Below are positions 51,367-62,811 of a stretch of 64,000 nt of DNA, in pieces. The stretch is from Haematobia irritans (lineage: Eukaryota; Arthropoda; Insecta; Diptera; Muscidae): positions 190,741,726 to 190,805,725 of the forward strand of contig NC_134400.1 of assembly GCF_050003625.1 (NCBI RefSeq). Reading direction: 5' to 3'. The notes under the pieces are model-generated. The model saw nothing but the letters and a program-made list of their open reading frames with translations, was not told where the DNA came from and ran no database searches. Positions within the stretch are counted from its first letter, which is position 1, and every line of letters starts with the position of its first letter. A program made the position numbers and the translations under genes.

Positions 51367-52925
51367 GTTATCATCCAAAAAACTAAGCTAAGTCGTCAAT
51401 ATAGAAACGTAATGCATTTGAAAGGGCTGAGCTCAGCTTTCATAGTCACAAAAGTCTTCTTCGTTAAGCTGAGCTCAAACCTAGTCTTTATTCTGCGCGC
51501 GGCTTAATTCTGGCACAAAAATTAGATAATAACACAGCAAAAAAAAAAAAAATAAATAAATAAATAACATCGCCAAAAAAGTTGTGAAAATACTATTTTT
51601 GGATCCGGAAGTTGTGTAACATTGACGCAGACGAAGATGAATTTAACATGGACTTGTCATAGAACGGATATCCACCATTTCAACAGCCGTTGCACTGAAT
51701 TTGCATCACATCAGGTTTGATGATACGAATTCACTGTTTTGGATGTGAATTAAAAAATTTTGTGATATTTTGCCACATAAGTATTATTTGTATTTTTTTT
51801 TGATTTTTAATGCATCCTAACGGTTGTTTGCAACGTTTGACCTCAAATATTTCCTTGTTAAATTAAATTTTAAAGATTTAAAGTTTTATGTCCGTAAAAT
51901 CTAAACAACCTTAATATTTGCCTCATCCTTCAATGAGAACTTAATTCCTGATGTAAAGGCATAACTAGTTTGTGTTTTTCATATTCAAAATGAAAAAGGA
52001 ATAGATGGGGACAAAAAACAAAAACCGCCCTTGTAAATTCTCACAAGCCACATTATTTCATGAACTCCTCCCATATGGTATAGGCATTATTCTTAAAACT
52101 AACTTTATTTTTATAATTTTTAATTAAATTCATATGAGTCGCGTTTTGTGTATGTGTGTAAAGTACTTGAAAATGCCGACAAAGAAATTTAATTAAAATG
52201 AAACCTTATTATCATTCATATTTTACAAAATGTAGGAATTTTCTCAAGTGTCTCAGAATAACTCAAACACCAAACTACAAACCATCATCACTCGACTCGA
52301 CTCGAAGAGCCTATATCAACTTCCACATTCATGAAGTGAGTTAGTATAAATGGCCAAAAGAAAGTGTAGCAGTGCGGTTCTAGTTTTTGCCATTTGAAAA
52401 CTTTATGGGAGATAAAGCGGAATAACGGAAACACATTGGCCCACACCATTGGGGCCAAGCCTATGGCATCTTGTTACTGCAGCTCTAAAGTCAATAATCC
52501 TTGAACTCTGGCTAACGAAAGATAACCTCGAAAGGAAAAAATAAAAAAAAAAAACGGAACAAAGCCCTTTAAAGTATGTGGAGGTTAGTTGATACTCCAC
52601 CACGATTGCTCCATGCTACATGGCCTGCGTTCATTTACCCCTCGGAAATCCCATCGAGGTGAAATGGTATTCGAGTTGGAAAAGCAGAAGGAGTACATAG
52701 GAGTCCCACAGTATTTAAGTTTATTTATTTTTTTAAAGCTTTTAGTGTGATTAAAATGTATCATCTGTGTTCGTCCACACACTAAATGCAATTGTGGGAA
52801 TTATGTTCTTTTTTTTCGAGCATGGAATCAAGCATGAGTGAATCGGTATATACACTGAAAAAAAAAAATATTGACCGCAAATGAAAGTTAATGTAGTTTT
52901 AAATTTATTTTATTTATATTATGTT
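51367..52925. other. Lower-copy AT-rich region, no gene seen
   Basis: Contains a perfect 12-bp palindrome GCTGAGCTCAGC near 51427-51438 with a partial second copy (GCTGAGCTC, about 51470), an AT-rich (AAAT)n run near 51550-51567, and only short unconvincing frames. No RNA gene seen. Confidence 0.5.
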
Positions 52926-55309
52926 TACAAAAAATGTTGTCAAAATTTTATTTCTATAGAAAATTTTGTCAAAATTTTATTTCTATAGAAAATTTTGTCA
53001 ACATTTTATTTCTAAAGAAAATTTTGTCAACATTTTATTTCTATAGAAAATTTTGTCAACATTTTATTTCTATAGAAAATTTTGTCAAATTTTTACAGAA
53101 AATTTTGTCAAATTTTTATTTCTATAGAAAATTTTCTCAATTTTTTTTCTATCGGAAATTTTGTCAAAAATTTATTTATGTAGAGATTTTTATCAAAATT
53201 TTATTTCTATAGGAAACTTTGTCAAATTTTATTTCAATAAGAAATTTTGTCAAAATTTTATTTCTATAAAAAATTTTGTTCAAATTTTATATCTATAGAA
53301 AATTTTGTCAACATGTTATTTTTTGAAAATTTTGTCAACATTTCTCAATTTTATTTCTATGGAGAAATTTCTCAATTTTTTTTTCTATAGAAAATTTTGT
53401 CAAAATTTTATTTCTATAGAAAATGTTTTCAACATTTAATTTTTACAGAAAATTTTGTCAAAATTTTATTTCTATAGAAAATTTTTTCAATTTTTTTTTC
53501 TATAGGAAATTTTGTCAAAATTTTATTTATGTAGAGATTTTTATCAAAAGTTTATTTCTATAGAAAACTTGGTCAAAAATTTATTTCGATAAGAAATTTT
53601 GTCAAAATTTTATTTCGATAAGAAGTTTTGTCAAAATTGTATTTCTATAGAAAATTTTGTCAACATTTTATTTCTATAGAAAATGTTGTCAAAATTTTAT
53701 TTCTATCGAAAATGTTGTCAATATTTTATTTCTATAGAAAAATTTGTTAACATTTTATTTCTATAGAAAATGTTGTCAAAATTTTATTTCTATAGAAAAT
53801 TTTGTCAACATTTTATTTTTACAGAAAATTTTGTTAAAATTTTATTTCTATAGAAAATTTTGTCAAAATTTTATTTCTATAGAAAATTTTGTCAAAATTT
53901 TATTTCTATAGAAAATTTTGTCAAAATTTTATTTCTATAGAAAATTTTGTCAAAATTTTATTTCTATAGAAAATGTTCTCATTTTTTTCTATAGGAAATT
54001 TTGCCAACATTTTATTTATATAGAAATTTTTAGCAAAATTTTATTTCTATAGAAAATTTTGTCAAAATTTTATTTGTATGGAAAACTTTACTAACATTTT
54101 ATTTGTATAGAAAATTTTGTCAAAACAGTTTTTGTATAGAAAACTTTGTCAAAATTTTATTTCTATACAAATTCTTGTCAAAATTTTATTTCTATAGAAA
54201 ACTTTGTAAAAATTTTATTTCAGTAAGAAATTTTGTCAAATTTTATTTCAATAAGAAATTTTGTCCAAATTTTATTTCTATAGAAAATTTTGTCAACATT
54301 TTATTTCTATAGAAAATGTTGTCAAAATTTTATTTCTATAGAAAATGTTGCCAAATTTTATTTCTATAGAAAGTTTTGTCAACATTTTATTTTTACAGAA
54401 AATTTTGTCAACATTTTATTTCTATAGAAAATTTGCTCAACATTTTATTTCTATAAAAAATTTTTTCAGCATTTTATTTTTACAGAAAATTTTGTCAAAA
54501 TTGTATTTCTATAAAGAAATTTCTCAATTTTTTTTTCTATAGGAAATTTTGTCAACATTTTATTTCTATAGAAAATGTTGTCAACATTCTATTTTTACAG
54601 AAAATTTTGTCAAAATTTTATTTCTATAGAAAATTTTGTCAACCTTTTATTTTTTTGAAAATTTCTTCAACATTTTATTTCTATAGAAAATGTCAAAATT
54701 TTATTTATATAGAAATTTTTATCAAAATTTTATTTCTATAGAAAATTTTCTCTTTTTTTTCTATAAGAAATTTTATCAAAATTTTATTTATATAGAGATT
54801 TTTATCAAAATTTTATTTCTATCGAAAACTTTGTCAAAATTGTATTTCTATAGAAATTTTTGTCAAAATTTTATTTCTATAGAAAATTTTGTCAACATTT
54901 TATTTTTACAGAAAATTTTGTCAAAATTTTATTTCTATAGAAAATTTTTTCAATTTTTTTTCTATAGGAAATTTTGTCAAAATTTTATTTACACAGAGAT
55001 TTTTTATCAAAAGTTTTTTTCTATAGAAAACTTGGTCAAAAATTTATTTCGATAAGAAATTTTGTCAAAATTTTATTTCGATAAGAAGTTTTGTCAAAAT
55101 TGTATTTTAATAGAAAATTTTGTCAACATTTTATTTCTATAGAAAATGTTGTCAAAATTTTATTTCTAAAGAAAATGTTCGAATTTTTTTTTTTTGCCAT
55201 AGGAAATTTTGTCAACATGTTATTTATATAGAAATTTTTAGCAAAATTTTATTTCTATAGAAAATTTTGTCAAAATTTTATTTGTATGGAAAACTTTATT
55301 AACATTTTA
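52926..55309 (+). repeat. 29-bp minisatellite array, forward
   Basis: About 80 monomers with variants such as TTTTTATCAAAATTTTATTT and internal multi-monomer repeats: the run around 53460-53620 recurs near 54930-55110. Orientation is opposite to the 26-51 kb arrays. Confidence 0.92.
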
Positions 55310-56195
55310 TTATACCCTGCGCCACACTGTGGAACAGGGTATTATAAGTTAGTTCATATGTTTGCAACACCCAGAAAGAGACGAGATAGACATATGGTGT
55401 CTTTGACAAAAATGCTTAGGGTGGGCTCCTGAGTCGATATAGCCATGTCCGTCTGTCCGTGAACACATTTTTGTAACCAAGGGATTAGGTAGTAATTTAA
55501 GCCCAATCGACTTCGAATTTGGCACAAGTATGTGTTTTGGGTCAACATAGAACCCTATTGATTTTGGAAGAAATCGGTTCAGATTTAGATATAGCTCCCA
55601 TATATAGCTTTCGCCCGATTTACACTCATATGACCACAGAGGCCAATTTTTAACTCCGATTTTGTTGAAATTTTGCACAGGGAGTAGAATTAGCATTGTT
55701 GCTATGCGTTCCAAATTTAGTTGGAATCGGTTCTGATTTAGATATAGTTCCCATATATATGTTTTTCTGATTTCGGCAAAAATGGTCGAAATACCAATAT
55801 TTTCCTTGTAAAATCGCCACTTCTTAGTCGAAAAGTTGTAAAAATGACTCTAATTTTCCTAAACTTCTAATACATATATATCGAGTGATAAATCATAAAT
55901 AAATTTTTGCGAAGTTTCCTTAAAATTGCTTCAGATTTAAATGTTTCCCATATTTTTTTTTTACTAACATTGTGTTCCATCCTAGTGCATTAGCAGACTT
56001 AAATTTTGAGTCTATAGATTTTGTAGAAGTCTATCAAATTCTGTCCAGATCGAGTGATATTTAAATGTATGTATTTGGGACAAACCTTTATATATAGCCC
56101 CCAACACATTTGGCGGATGTGATATGGTATCGAAAATTTAGATCTACAAAGCAGGGTATAGTCGGCCCCGCCCGACTTTAGACTTTCCTTACTTG
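55310..56195 (-). mobile_element. Interspersed repeat family A, copy 3 (complete)
   Basis: Complete about 886-bp copy in minus orientation: 3' end TTATACCCTGCGCCACAC at the left, 5' end GTCGGCCCCGCCCGACTTTA and GACTTTCCTTACTTGT at the right. It is flanked on both sides by forward monomers, so it inserted into the array. It gives the full length and the ends of the family. Confidence 0.7.
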
Positions 56196-56695
56196 TTTTT
56201 CTATAGGAAATTGTACCAAAATTTTATTTATATGGAGATTTTTATCAAAATTTTATTTCTATAGAAAATTTTCTCAAATTTTTTTTCTATAGGAAATTTT
56301 ATCAAAATTTTATTTCTATCAAAATTTTATTTCTATCGAAAACTTTGTCAAAATGTTATTTCTATAGAAATTTTTGTCATTTTGTTTTTATAAAAAATCT
56401 TGTCAAAATTTTATTTCTTTAAACAATGTTGTCAACATTTTATTTCAATACGAAATTTTGTCAAAATTTCTATAGAAAAGTGTTTCAAAATTTTATTTCT
56501 ATAACCAATTTTGTCATAATATTATTTCTATAGAAAATTTTATCAATATTTGTTTGTATAAAAAATTTTATCAACATTTTATTTGTATAGAAAAAAATTT
56601 AAAAATTTTATTTTTATAGCAAATTTTGTTAAAATTTTTTTCCTATAGAAAATTTAGACAAAATTTTATTTCTATAGAAAATGTTGTCTAGATTC
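56196..56695 (+). repeat. 29-bp minisatellite array, forward
   Basis: Diverged monomers continuing the array after family A copy 3, ending just before the SINE. Confidence 0.85.
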
Positions 56696-56714
56696 AGATT
56701 CAAATAACTCTCTA

Positions 56715-57055
56715 GGTTAGGTTAGGTTAGGTGGCAGCCCGATGTACCAGGCTCACTTAGACTATTCAGTCCATTGTGATACCACATTGGTGAACTTCTC
56801 TCTTATCACTGAGTGCTGCCCGATTCCATGTTAAGCTCAATGACAAGGGACCTCCTTTTTATAGCCGAGTCCGAACGGCGTTCCACATTGCAGTGAAACC
56901 ACTTAGAGAGGCTTTGAAACCCTCACAAATGTCACCAGCATTACTGAGGTGGGATAATCCACCGCTAAAAACTTTTTGGTGTTCGGTCGTAGCAGGAATC
57001 GAACCCACGACCTTGTGTATGCAAGTCGGGCATGCTAACCATTGCACCACGGTGG
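56715..57055 (-). mobile_element. tRNA-derived SINE, copy 1
   Basis: In minus reading begins GCCACCGTGGTGCAATGG, with A box TGGTGCAATGG and B box GGTTCGATTCC, and ends in three to four CCTAA-type units. Flanked by CTCTCTA (56708-56714 and 57056-57062), a probable 7-bp target duplication. The body matches copies 2 and 3. Confidence 0.88.
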
Positions 57056-57560
57056 CTCTCTAAAAAAATATCCAAAAGAAATCACATATTTGGCTCGGAA
57101 TCAATACCAAAATCCTTAAGCGAAGTTAAGATATTTTGACCCAACTAAACTTTTGTGATGAGTGTACAATAGCTGGGTATATGCGTGGAGTCTGTGGCAT
57201 ATGTGTCTGGTAAAAAAAAAAAAAAACTAAATGAAAAACCTACCTAACGGGTGAATTAAAATGGTTTTTGACAATACCTAAAAGGTCCCACAGGATTTTG
57301 TTTGTGTGATTGTGGACAAATTTGTTTTTGTTTATTTGTTGGCTATCTTTTCAATGGGAATTTGTTCGTCTGCTATCAGAAACTGGGATAATGTGGTGGT
57401 GGTTAACCATCAAAGACTGAAAAACAAAAACACAAAAATGGGTTTGTTTATTCATAGCAAAACAACAAAATTAAAACAGAATTTAAATGGTTTTTTCCAT
57501 TTCCTCACTTCATTATATCCTAAAGATTCACTTTTTATAGCAGCCAACATAAGTTTTTCA
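57056..57560. other. Lower-copy sequence, no gene seen
   Basis: AT-rich DNA after the SINE with one 99-codon frame starting at 57306 that runs into the minisatellite at its 3' end. Its first 30 residues are hydrophobic (KFVFVYLLAIFSMGICSSA), resembling a signal peptide, but the frame ends in array sequence, so a real gene is doubtful. Confidence 0.4.
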
Positions 57561-57888
57561 AAATTGATTCCTATAGAAAGTTTTGTCAAAATTTTATTTC
57601 TATAAAAAATTTTGTCAAAACTAAATTTTATTTCTATTGAGAATTTTGTCAACATTTTATAACTATAGAAAGTTTTGTCAAAATTTTATTTCTATAGGAA
57701 ATTTTGCCAAAATTTTAGTTCTGTAGAAAATTTTGTCAAAATTTTATTTGTATAGAAAATTTTGTCAAAATTTCTATACTATAGAAAATTTTGTAAAAAT
57801 TTTATTTCTAAAGAAAAATTTCTCACAAATTTTATTTTTATAGAACATTTTGTCAAAATTTTAGTTCTATAGAAAATTTTGTCAACAT
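57561..57888 (+). repeat. 29-bp minisatellite array, forward
   Basis: About eleven monomers up to the SINE target site. Confidence 0.88.
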
Positions 57889-57900
57889 TTTATCTGTATA

Positions 57901-58251
57901 GGTTAGGTTAGGTTAGGTTAGGTGGCAGCCCGATGTATCAAGCTCACTTAGACTATTCAGTCCATTGTGATACCACATTGGTGAACTTCTCTCTTATCAC
58001 TGAGTGCTGCCCGATTCCATGTTAAGCTCAATGACAAGGGACCTCCTTTTTATAGCCGAGTCCGAACGGCGTTTCACATTGCAGTGAAACCACTTAGAGA
58101 AGCTTTGAAACCCTCAGAAATGTCACCAGCATTACTGAGGTGGGATAATCCACCGCTGAAAAACTTTTTGGTGTTCGGTCGAAGCAGGAATCGAACCCAC
58201 GACCTTGTGAATGCAAGGCGGGCATGCTAACCATTGCACCACGGTGGCTCC
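57901..58251 (-). mobile_element. tRNA-derived SINE, copy 2, inside the minisatellite
   Basis: Perfect 12-bp target duplication TTTATCTGTATA at 57889-57900 and 58252-58263; the target is a minisatellite monomer. The plus strand starts with four GGTTA units, the complement of the SINE's (TAACC)n 3' tail, and ends with the tRNA-like head (A box and B box in minus reading). Confidence 0.93.
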
Positions 58252-58615
58252 TTTATCTGTATAGAAAATTTTGTCAAAATTTTATTTCTATAGAAAATTT
58301 TGTCAAAATTTTATTTCTATAGACAATTTTCTCAGAATTTTATTTCTATAGAAAATTTTGTCAAAATTTTATTTCTATAGAAAATTTTGTCAAAATCTTA
58401 GTTCTAAAGAAAATTTTGTGAAATTTTTTTTTCTATAGAAAGTTTTGTCAAAATTTTACTTGTATAGAAAATTTTGTCAAAATTTTTATACTATAGAAAA
58501 TTTTGTAAAAATTTTATTTCTAAAGAAAAATTTCTCACAAATTTTATTACTATAGAAAATTTTGTCCAAATTTTATTTCTATAGAAAATTTTGTCAAAAT
58601 TTTATTTCAAGAAAA
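58252..58615 (+). repeat. 29-bp minisatellite array, forward
   Basis: Continues the array interrupted by SINE copy 2. Confidence 0.88.
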
Positions 58616-59400
58616 CACTGAGTCAAAATAGCAAAATTCTAATTCTAATTTAATTTCCAATAACTTAATTTAATGGTTAATATAATATGATTTTATTTAT
58701 TTATTTTAATCAAAAATACACAAACTTTTACCTATACTCAGTAACTCATTTAACTTGGAAGTTTTACCTTTCACTACTAATTTAACTAAAGAGGATTTTA
58801 ACTGTTAGCACACACACACACACCTATATTTACACATATTCTAATAGGATCTAAGTTTTGGGTTAATAAGGGTAAAATTATTAAATTCTTCGAACCGGAT
58901 TATCTGGGGATAGTAAAAGAAAAATTATAATAATGACCTTAATGGTCTTGATAATGGGCTTGTTGATAAAGGCAATTATGACCTTCGGCAATGTGGTCAA
59001 GGACACCATATAGGGTAAGCTTCTTTTCATCATACAAACAAAAATATATAAATTATAAACCAACTAGCCCCAGGGGACAAATTGCATGAAAGCAGCAGCA
59101 GCAAAGTAAAGTGTGCTGCTTAATAACCCTTTCTGTATGTGGCAGATCTTTTGGATCATCGCTTTTATTATGTGACAACCCAGCATTAAAAGGCCTGCTC
59201 ACTCCTCACACATATATGTGGTTGGTAAAGTGGGGAGTAGAATTAAGCATTTTCTTTGGCTACACTGAGAGAAAACAATTTTTTTGCAAATATTTCAATA
59301 GCTATATTTTCCAGAAATGTTGGAAATACTATCAAATATAGCTGCACGAAAATGGATTTACGGTATTTTTGCCGTTTCCGGCGAAGCATTGGCTTATGTG
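58616..59400. other. Lower-copy AT-rich region, no gene seen
   Basis: Contains a short (CA)n run near 58809-58822 and an AGC-rich run near 59091-59103. No credible frame. Confidence 0.5.
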
Positions 59401-60083
59401 TATAGAAAATTTTGTCAAAATTTTAGTTTTATGGGAAATTTTGTTAAAATTTTATTTCTATAGAAAATTTTGTCAAAATTTTGTTTCTATAGGAAATTTT
59501 GTCAAAATTTTATTTTTCTAAAAAATTTTGTTAAAATTTTATTTCTCTAGAAAATTTCTTCAAAATTATGTTTCTATAGGAAACTTTGCCAAAATTTTAT
59601 TTCTATGGAAAATATTATCAAAATTTCTATAGAAAATTTCATCAAAATTTTATTTCTATAGAAAATTTTGTCAAAATTTTATTACTGTAGAAAATATTTC
59701 TATGGGAAATTTTGTTAAAATTTTATTTCTATAGAAAATTTTATGAAAATTTTATTTCTCTAGAAAATTTTGGCAAAATATTATTTCTCTGGAAAATTTT
59801 GTTAAAATTTTATATATATAGGAAATTTTGTCAAAATTTTATTTCTATGGGAAATTTGGTTAAAATTTTATTTTTATAGAAAATTTTGTTAAAATTTAAT
59901 GTAGATAGAACATTTTGTCAAAATTTTATTTCTATAGAAAATTTTGTCAAAATTTTATTTCTATAGGAAAATTTGTCAAAATTATATTTCTATAGAAATA
60001 TTGTCAAAATTGTATTTCCATAGAATATCTTGTCAAATTTTTTTCTCTAGAAAATTTGGTCAAAATTTTATTTCTATGGAAAA
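59401..60083 (+). repeat. 29-bp minisatellite array, forward
   Basis: Monomers with CTATGGGAAATTTTG and TTTCTCTAGAAAATTT variants, up to the mariner-type element's TA target. Confidence 0.88.
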
Positions 60084-60085
60084 TA

Positions 60086-61017
60086 AAGGGTGATTCTTTT
60101 GAGGTTAGGATTTTCATGCATTAGTATTTGACAGATCACGTGGGATTTCAGACATGGTGTCAAAGAGAAAGATGTTCAGTATGCTTTGACATTTCATCAT
60201 GAATAGACTTACTAACGAGCCACAACGTCGAATTTTCAGTGAATGGGCCCTAGAAAAGTTGGCAGAAAATCCGCTTTTTTATCGACAAATTTTGTTCAGC
60301 GATGAGGCTCATTTCTGGTTGAATGGCTACGTAAATAAGCAAAATTGCCGCATTTGGAGTGAAGAGCAACCAGAAGCCGTTCAAGAACTGCCCATGCATC
60401 CCGAAAAATGCACTGTTTGGTGTGGTTTGTACGCTGGTGGAATCATTGGACCGTATTTTTTCAAAGATGCTGTTGGACGCAACGTTACGGTGAATGGCGA
60501 TCGCTATCGTTCGATGCTAACAAACTTTTTGTTGCCAAAAATGGAAGAACTGAACTTGGTTGACATGTGGTTTCTACAAGATGGCGCTACATGCCACACA
60601 GCTCGCGATTCTATGGCCATTTTGAGGGAAAACTTCGGAGAACAATTCATCTCAAGAAATGGACCGGTAAGTTGGCCACCAAGATCATGCGATTTGACGC
60701 CTTTAGACTATTTTTTGTGGGGCTACGTCAAGTCTAAAGTCTACAGAAATAAGCCAGCAACTATTCCAGCTTTGGAAGACAACATTTCCGAAGAAATTCG
60801 GGCTATTCCGGCCGAAATGCTCGAAAAAGTTGCCCAAAATTGGACTTTCCGAATGGACCACCTAAGACGCAGCCGCGGTCAACATTTAAATGAAATTATC
60901 TTCAAAAAGTAAATGTCATGGACCAATCTAACGTTTCAAATAAAGAACCGATGAGATTTTGCAAATTTTATGCGTTTTTTTTTTAAAAAGTTATCAAGCT
61001 CTTAACAAATCACCCTT
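60086..61017 (+). mobile_element. Tc1/mariner-type DNA transposon, 932 bp, internally deleted
   Basis: Terminal inverted repeats start AAGGGTGATT at both ends (60086 onward; inverse ending at 61017), with TA target duplications at 60084-60085 and 61018-61019. Removing the element restores a normal monomer junction (GGAAAA-TA-TTATCAAA), confirming the ends. The single frame inside encodes only the catalytic part of a transposase. Confidence 0.9.
60199..60912 (+). CDS. Tc1/mariner transposase, catalytic domain only (237 aa)
   Basis: ATG at 60199. Residues 1-7 (MNRLTNE) join abruptly to RRIFSEWALEKLAENP, so the N-terminal helix-turn-helix DNA-binding region, usually about 100 residues in this superfamily, is missing. 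Catalytic acids: D35 (ILFSDEAHFW), D128 (WFLQDGATCHT) and D165 (SCDLTPLDYFLWG), giving 36 residues between the second and third, outside the classic mariner DD34D spacing. The C terminus ends near KK at 60909. Tc1/mariner transposases are normally about 340-350 aa. The frame is open, so the deletion is in frame or the start has been reused. Without the DNA-binding domain it should not recognise its own ends. It could still be mobilised in trans, since the terminal repeats remain. Confidence 0.88.
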   Translation: MNRLTNEPQRRIFSEWALEKLAENPLFYRQILFSDEAHFWLNGYVNKQNCRIWSEEQPEAVQELPMHPEKCTVWCGLYAGGIIGPYFFKDAVGRNVTVNGDRYRSMLTNFLLPKMEELNLVDMWFLQDGATCHTARDSMAILRENFGEQFISRNGPVSWPPRSCDLTPLDYFLWGYVKSKVYRNKPATIPALEDNISEEIRAIPAEMLEKVAQNWTFRMDHLRRSRGQHLNEIIFKK

Positions 61018-62811
61018 TATTATCAAAAATTTATTTCTATAGAATATTTTATCAAAATTTTATTTCTATGGGAAATTTTGTTAAAATTTTATTTCTATAG
61101 GACATTTTTTCAACATTTTATTTCTATGGAAAAATTTTATCAAAATTAATTTTCTATAGAAAATTTTGTCAAAATTTTATTTCTCTAGAAAATACTGTCA
61201 AAATTTTATTTCTATGGAAAACTTTGTTAAAATTTTATATATATAGAAAATTTTGTCAAAATTTTGTGTCTATAGAAAACTTTGTCAAAATTTTATTTCT
61301 ATAGAAAATTTTGTTAACATTTTATATCTATAGAAAATTTTGTCAACATTATATTTCTCTAGAAAATTTTGTCAAAATTTTATTTCGATAGAATATTTTG
61401 TCAAAATTTCATCAAAATTTTATTTCTACAGAAAATTTTGTCAAAATTTTATTTCTGTAGAAAATATTTCGATATGGAATTTTATTTCCATAGAAAATTT
61501 TATGAAAATTTTATATCTCTAGAAAATTTTGGCAAAAAAATTATTTCACTGGAAAATTTTGTTAAAATTATAATTTTTTAGAAAATTTTGTTAAAATTTA
61601 ATGTATATAGAAAATTTTGTCAAAATTTTATTTCTATAGGAAAATTTGTCAAAATTATATTTCTATAGAAAATATTGTCAAAATTTTATTTCCATAGAAT
61701 ATCTTGTCAAAATTTTTTTCTCTAGAAAATGTGGTCAAAACTTTATTTCTATGGAAAATATTATCAAAATTTTATTTCTATAGAATATTTTATCAAAATT
61801 TTATTTCTATGGGAAATTTTGTTGAAATTTTATTTCTATAGGAAATTTTGTCAAAATTTTATTTCTATGGAAAATATTATCAAAATTTTATTTCTGTAGA
61901 AAATTTTATCAAAATTTTATTTCTGCAGAAAATTTTGTAAAAATTTTATTTTTCAAGAAAATTTTGTTAAAATTTTATTTCTCTAGAAAATTTTGTCAAA
62001 ATTATGTTTCTATAGGAAACTTTGTCAAAATTTTATTTCTATGGAAAATATCAAAATTTCTATAGAAAATTTTATCAAAATTTTATTTCTATAGAAAATT
62101 TTATCAAAATTATATTTCTATGGGAAATTTTGTTAAAATTTTATTTCTATAGGAAATTTTGTCCACATTTTATTTCTATGGAAAATTTTATCAAAATTAA
62201 TTTTCTATAGAAAATTTTGTCAAAATTTTATTTCTCTAGAAAATACTGTCAAAATTTTAGTTCTATAGAAAATATTGGCAAGATTTTATTTCTATGGGAA
62301 ATTTTATTTCTATAGAAATTTTTATAAAAATTTTATTTCTTTGGAAAATTTTGTTAAAATTTTATTTATATAGGAAATTTTTCCAAAATTTTATTTCTAT
62401 GGGAAATTTGGATAAAATTTTATTTTTATAGAAAATTTTGTTAAAATTTTATTTCTATAGAAAATTTTGTCAAAATTTTATTTCCATAGAATATCTTATC
62501 AAAATTTTATTTCTATGGGAAATTTTGTTAAAATTTTATTTCTATAGGAAATTTTGTCAACATTTTATTTCGATGGGAAATTTTGTTAAAATTCTATAGA
62601 AATTTTTATAAAAATTTTATTTCTCTACAAAATTTTGGCAAAATATTATTTCTTTGGAAAATTTTGTTAAAATTTTATTTATATAGGAAATTTTTCCAAA
62701 ATTTTATTTCTATGGGAAATTTGGTTAAAATTTTATTTTTATAGAACATATTGTTAAAATTTAATGTATATAGAAAATTTTGTCAAAATTTTATTTCTAT
62801 AGAAAATTTTG
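61018..62811 (+). repeat. 29-bp minisatellite array, forward
   Basis: Continues the array after the mariner-type element. Multi-monomer repeats are evident: the run around 61060-61300 recurs at 62500-62600 in part and again at 63590-63810. Confidence 0.9.

Noticed and set aside
55349..55714. 121-codon minus-strand frame
   Set aside because: Lies entirely in family A copy 3 and repeats frames seen in the other family A copies.
56715..57918. Telomere-like GGTTA/TTAGG repeats
   Set aside because: Only three to four units, each forming the 3' tail of a SINE copy with target duplications; flies are also known to lack TTAGG telomeres.
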